Assembly: GCF_000152985.1 (NCBI RefSeq)
Contig: NZ_CH672395.1
Span: forward strand, 3,065,195-3,129,194
Length of the DNA stretch: 64,000 nt
Direction of reading: 5' to 3'
DNA from: Leeuwenhoekiella blandensis MED217
GTDB taxonomy: Bacteria > Bacteroidota > Bacteroidia > Flavobacteriales > Flavobacteriaceae
The notes below the pieces were generated by a model, which saw only the letters and a program-made list of their open reading frames with translations, was not told the origin of the DNA and did not search any database. Below, one piece after another: positions 60,871-64,000 of this stretch (the stretch's first letter is position 1; every line of letters starts with the position of its first letter). The translations under genes and the position numbers were made by a program.

Positions 60871-63024
60871 ATGAAAAATACATTCTGGATCACCACAATC
60901 GTTTTGGCCTTATGCCTCATCGGATGCAAAAAGGGACAACATACAGAGGAAACCGAAAATACCGCTATAGACCGAAAAGCGGTCGTTACCAGGCACAACG
61001 TGCACATTTCTGGAGTAGATACGCTTGCTTCGTTAACTGTGGGCAACGGCGCTTTTGCGTTTACAACAGATGTCACGGGACTGCAAAGCTTTCCGGAGTA
61101 TTATCAAAGAGGAATCCCTTTAGGAACCTTATCTGAATGGGGTTGGAATGCAAAACCTAATGACCAGGGGTATTCCTTTGAAGAAACCTTAAAAGACTAT
61201 GATCAAAACGGAAGAAAAGTATCGTATTCCACGCAGATAAAAACCCCGCAACACGCCAAGGAAGCTGTTGAATTTTTTCGGTCAAACCCGCATCGGGTAC
61301 ATTTGGGAAATCTGGGGTTTGAACTCACCAAAAAGGATGGAACTCCGGTAAAACCGGAAGACCTCAGCGATATTGATCAAACCTTAGATTTATGGACGGG
61401 AATGCTCACCAGTTCGTTTGCTGTAGAAGGTATTCCTGTAGAAGTTAAAACGGCGAGCGCTCCAGAAAGTGACGCGATCGCCGTTCAGGTAAATTCAGCC
61501 TTGATTGCAAGTGGCCAACTTAAAATACGCTTACGTTTTGCGGCTCCAACAGCTGCCTGGACCGATTATGGAACACAGTGGGAGAATCCGGAGCAGTATA
61601 AAAGTCGTATAGCAGCACAAGACGATACTTCAGCCGTGATCGCACGTCAGTTGGATTCACTCAAGTATAAGGTTGCTTTAAATTGGGAAGGAACGGCTAC
61701 AGTTTCTAAGAAGGAAGCACACTATTTTCTCGTGGAACCTACAGCAGACCAAATCGCATTAACCTGCACGTTTGCGGATACCGAACCGAAAGAAAACAGC
61801 TCTACCGAAAGCATATTTAAAAATAGCGCAACAGCTTGGGAAAGCTATTGGTCTGATGGCGGAATCGTAGATTTCTCAGGAAGTACCGATCCGCGAGCAA
61901 ATGAACTCGAGCGTCGTGTAGTGCTCTCCCAATATCTGACCAAAGCGCAAACCGCCGGAAAAATGCCACCGCAAGAAACCGGGCTTACGTATAACAGTTG
62001 GTATGGAAAGCCGCATCTGGAAATGCATTGGTGGCACGGGGTGCACTACGCACTTTGGGGCAGACCTCAATATTTAGAAAACACCTTAAACTGGTATGAA
62101 ACTGCCTTTGATAACGCCAAAGCACTGGCGGAACGCCAGGGATTTAAAGGTGCGCGCTGGCAAAAAATGACTGATCCTTATGGCGAAGAAGGTCCTTCGT
62201 CTGTAGGTGCTTTTTTGGTTTGGCAACAACCGCATTTCATCACCTTTGCCGAATTACTTTATCGCGCCGATACTAGCGAAGCAACGCTCAACAAATACAA
62301 AGAACGCGTTTTTGCTACCGCAGAATTTATGGCTTCATTTCCCGATTATGATAAAGAAAATGATTGCTATGTATTGGGGCCACCGGTAATTCCTGCACAG
62401 GAACGTTTTGAAAAAACCGAGACCTTCAATCCAACCTACGAACTCGCGTATTGGAATTGGGCACTCAAAACTGCTTCAGCATGGAAAGAACGCGCTGGCG
62501 AATCGGTTCCTGAGCAATGGACGGAGGTTCTGGAAAAACTTTCGGCATTGCCGGTTCAGGAGGATTATTATTTGGCCACGGAAAGTGCTACAGACTCGTA
62601 TACCAATCCGGAGTTTTTAACTGATCATCCTTCGGTTTTTGGGGCTTATGGGATGCTCCCGGAAACGTCTATGCTCAACAAGGCCACGATGCGCAATACG
62701 TTTGATAAAGTTTGGGAGGTATGGATCTGGGAAGATACCTGGGGGTGGGATTTCCCGATGACAGCGATGACCGCTGCACGATTGGGAATGCCTGAAAAAG
62801 CCATTGATGCGCTCTTTATGGATGTACAAACCAACACCTATCTAAAAAATGGTCACAATTACCAAGAAGAACGTTTAACGCTATATATGCCTGGTAATGG
62901 CGGTTTACTCACTGCGGTGGCGATGATGTGCGCAGGTTGGGATGGTGCAGAAACTAAAAACCCCGGCTTCCCAAAAGACGGCAGCTGGAACGTAAAATGG
63001 GAAGGCCTTGAACCGTTTTTTTAA
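60871..63024 (+). CDS. Six-hairpin (distantly GH65-like) glycosidase candidate, lipoprotein
   Basis: This 717-residue lipoprotein (lipobox ending at Cys19, LIGC) has an N-terminal beta-sandwich (~40-330; HNVHISGVDTLASLTVGNGAFAFT) and a six-hairpin barrel (~345-690). Notable segments are SWYGKPHLEMHWWHGVHYALWG (in two parts: SWYGKPHLEMH and WWHGVHYALWGR), GARWQKMTDPYGEE, PTYELAYWNWAL, and EVWIWEDTWGWDFPMTAM. The overall plan resembles GH65-type enzymes, but similarity is distant and I cannot name an activity. Acidic residues in the PTYELAYW and EDTWGWD segments are possible catalytic groups. It is the last gene of the GH28-GH115-PL11-DUF4450 operon (4 nt spacer). Confidence 0.7.
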   Translation: MKNTFWITTIVLALCLIGCKKGQHTEETENTAIDRKAVVTRHNVHISGVDTLASLTVGNGAFAFTTDVTGLQSFPEYYQRGIPLGTLSEWGWNAKPNDQGYSFEETLKDYDQNGRKVSYSTQIKTPQHAKEAVEFFRSNPHRVHLGNLGFELTKKDGTPVKPEDLSDIDQTLDLWTGMLTSSFAVEGIPVEVKTASAPESDAIAVQVNSALIASGQLKIRLRFAAPTAAWTDYGTQWENPEQYKSRIAAQDDTSAVIARQLDSLKYKVALNWEGTATVSKKEAHYFLVEPTADQIALTCTFADTEPKENSSTESIFKNSATAWESYWSDGGIVDFSGSTDPRANELERRVVLSQYLTKAQTAGKMPPQETGLTYNSWYGKPHLEMHWWHGVHYALWGRPQYLENTLNWYETAFDNAKALAERQGFKGARWQKMTDPYGEEGPSSVGAFLVWQQPHFITFAELLYRADTSEATLNKYKERVFATAEFMASFPDYDKENDCYVLGPPVIPAQERFEKTETFNPTYELAYWNWALKTASAWKERAGESVPEQWTEVLEKLSALPVQEDYYLATESATDSYTNPEFLTDHPSVFGAYGMLPETSMLNKATMRNTFDKVWEVWIWEDTWGWDFPMTAMTAARLGMPEKAIDALFMDVQTNTYLKNGHNYQEERLTLYMPGNGGLLTAVAMMCAGWDGAETKNPGFPKDGSWNVKWEGLEPFF

Positions 63025-63208
63025 GTCGCATTACGACATAAATCAATTCATAGTTGTAGAAAGCTTCAAAAGATAGGAGCGATAGCGAAGTAGATCGGAG
63101 TTGATTCTTGAAGCATCTTTGATGAGATGTTGAAACAGGTTCAGCCTGACGATTCATAAAACCTAAGTGTTAGCGCGCGATTGTATCGTGTGCTTGTACT
63201 TATAAATA
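63025..63208. other. Structured intergenic region between convergent genes
   Basis: This 184-bp non-coding stretch contains GCTTCAA/TTGAAGC inverted arms (63063-63069 and 63108-63114). It also has a short hairpin GTTGAA-ACAGG-TTCAGC (63129-63145) of the kind seen in intergenic repeat elements of Flavobacteriaceae. Only one copy is in the window, so repeat status is not shown. Confidence 0.35.
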
Positions 63209-64000
63209 TCATTTATCGAGAAACGCTTCCTGAATCGCTTTCAATTCATCAGTAGAAACTTGTATCGCAGTACCGTGACGTATGCCGTCAGGAAAAGAAA
63301 CCTGATCAGAAATATCAGTCCAATTCTTTAAGTCGGTTGACTGTACAGCACCATATTGATGTTCTGTATATTTATCAAAATACACCAACCACTTGCCATC
63401 CTTCTGAATAGCGGTAGGACCTTCTGCCCAATATTTACCGGTGATGGGAGCGCTCGCTTCAGTATAAGGTCCGGTTAAATTTTGTGCTGTAGCAACCTTG
63501 AGGTTCTTACGTGCAGGTTCGCGGGTTTCATCTTTTAAGAACATCACATACTGTGATCCATCCCATTGAATCGTCGCGTCTATAGAATTAAAACCGGGTT
63601 CATACAGGACTTTGGCCTTTGAAAACTCTTTAAAATCTTTGGTAATGGTGTAATACATTCTGTGATTATAACCGGCATCTTTTTCAGATTGCGTTTCCGG
63701 GAACAGGCCGGGGATGGTGGTCGCCCAGTAGATCATATATTCATCATTTTGCGCATCATAGGTAATTTCCGGAGCCCAACAGTTGCGTGCGGTTTCCTCG
63801 TGTTGCATCACCGGGATGAGTTGCTGCTCAGACCAGTTGATCAAATCTTTAGAAGAAGCATAACCAATTCCACGTTCCGTCCAACCCGTGGTCCACACCA
63901 TATGATAGACGCCATCGCCACCTTTGATCACGGCTGGATCGCGCATTAATTTTTGCTCGCCAACTTCAGGCGTAAGAATCGATTGGTCATCATTCAACGA
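63209..64000 (-). CDS. GH43-like beta-propeller glycosidase, C-terminal part (cut by right edge)
   Basis: At least 263 residues of a five-bladed beta-propeller glycosidase of the GH43 type are visible. The frame is open to the right edge, so the N-terminus and probable signal peptide are missing. The catalytic triad is visible: RDPAVI with the general-base Asp, NSIDATI with the pKa-modulating Asp, and AEGPTAI with the general-acid Glu. Blade motifs are GIGYASSKDLINWS, CWAPEITYD and TDLKNWTD. Members act on arabinan, xylan or galactan, any of which could be RG-I side chains. It is convergent with the GH28 operon and so belongs to a transcription unit beyond the window. The assignment to GH43 rather than GH117-like propellers is probable, not certain. 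Confidence 0.8.
   Translation of the reverse strand, partial: SLNDDQSILTPEVGEQKLMRDPAVIKGGDGVYHMVWTTGWTERGIGYASSKDLINWSEQQLIPVMQHEETARNCWAPEITYDAQNDEYMIYWATTIPGLFPETQSEKDAGYNHRMYYTITKDFKEFSKAKVLYEPGFNSIDATIQWDGSQYVMFLKDETREPARKNLKVATAQNLTGPYTEASAPITGKYWAEGPTAIQKDGKWLVYFDKYTEHQYGAVQSTDLKNWTDISDQVSFPDGIRHGTAIQVSTDELKAIQEAFLDK

Noticed and set aside
63063-63114. Intrinsic terminator for the GH28 operon
   Set aside because: The arms are only 7 bp with a 38-nt loop and no T-run, so a terminator cannot be claimed.

Overview
The window looks like a chromosomal carbohydrate-utilisation island of a Bacteroidota bacterium, most likely a marine member of Flavobacteriaceae. The evidence is a SusC/SusD pair, surface lipoproteins with Bacteroidota-type lipoboxes, a hybrid two-component regulator of the polysaccharide utilisation locus (PUL) type, three GH92 enzymes, promoter-like TAnnTTTG -7 boxes, and almost no Shine-Dalgarno sequences. 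The genus cannot be fixed from the sequence alone. Coding density is high: no gap between genes exceeds 300 bases, and I saw no tRNA, rRNA, CRISPR array or insertion sequence.

Layout. (1) 1-15.4 kb is an alpha-mannoside PUL: a GH92 cut by the left edge and an SGNH esterase on +, then on - a ROK protein, an alpha/beta hydrolase, GH97, GH92, GH125, a discoidin-type surface lipoprotein, SusD and SusC. (2) 15.7-22.7 kb is an oxidoreductive block: a GMC oxidoreductase with its small subunit, a ParDE toxin-antitoxin pair, two Gfo/Idh/MocA oxidoreductases and a double DUF1080 lipoprotein. This set resembles pathways that cleave glycosides through 3-keto intermediates. (3) 22.8-29.0 kb holds a GH92 with Gln in place of the usual catalytic acid, a FucP-type sugar transporter, an esterase and a sulfatase. 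(4) 29.1-42.4 kb holds a GH2 gene broken by one in-frame amber codon, a hybrid two-component regulator, and a four-gene operon of acetylesterases and a large GH2 suited to acetylated rhamnogalacturonan I (RG-I). (5) 42.5-51.1 kb holds a GntR regulator and a full L-rhamnose-to-pyruvate operon (aldolase/lactaldehyde dehydrogenase, isomerase, kinase, lactate dehydrogenase and an NCS1-like permease). (6) 51.3-63.0 kb is a five-gene pectin-backbone operon: GH28, GH115, PL11, a DUF4450 protein and a GH65-like six-hairpin protein. A GH43-like gene follows, cut by the right edge.

Two regulatory circuits are visible. An exact 12-bp palindrome, TAAAACGTTTTA, occurs five times, with a one-base variant upstream of the ROK gene. 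All copies lie between genes, upstream of the mannoside genes, SusC, the MFS transporter and the sulfatase; this suggests one LacI-type regulon, whose regulator is not in the window. Separately, an 18-bp box (CAGnACAGnACAGGATGC) lies exactly 19 nt upstream of a -7-like element at both the rhamnose operon and the RG acetylesterase/GH2 operon. A weaker copy at 18 nt precedes the GH28 operon. This ties RG-I degradation to rhamnose catabolism, probably through the GntR protein encoded between the first two sites.

The genes appear to work together as follows. Outer-membrane and periplasmic enzymes trim mannosides and acetylated RG-I, the released rhamnose is converted in the cytoplasm to DHAP and L-lactate, and the neighbouring lactate dehydrogenase takes lactate to pyruvate. 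The RG-I part lacks SusC/SusD, GH105 and a recognisable alpha-L-rhamnosidase within the window; these may lie beyond the right edge.
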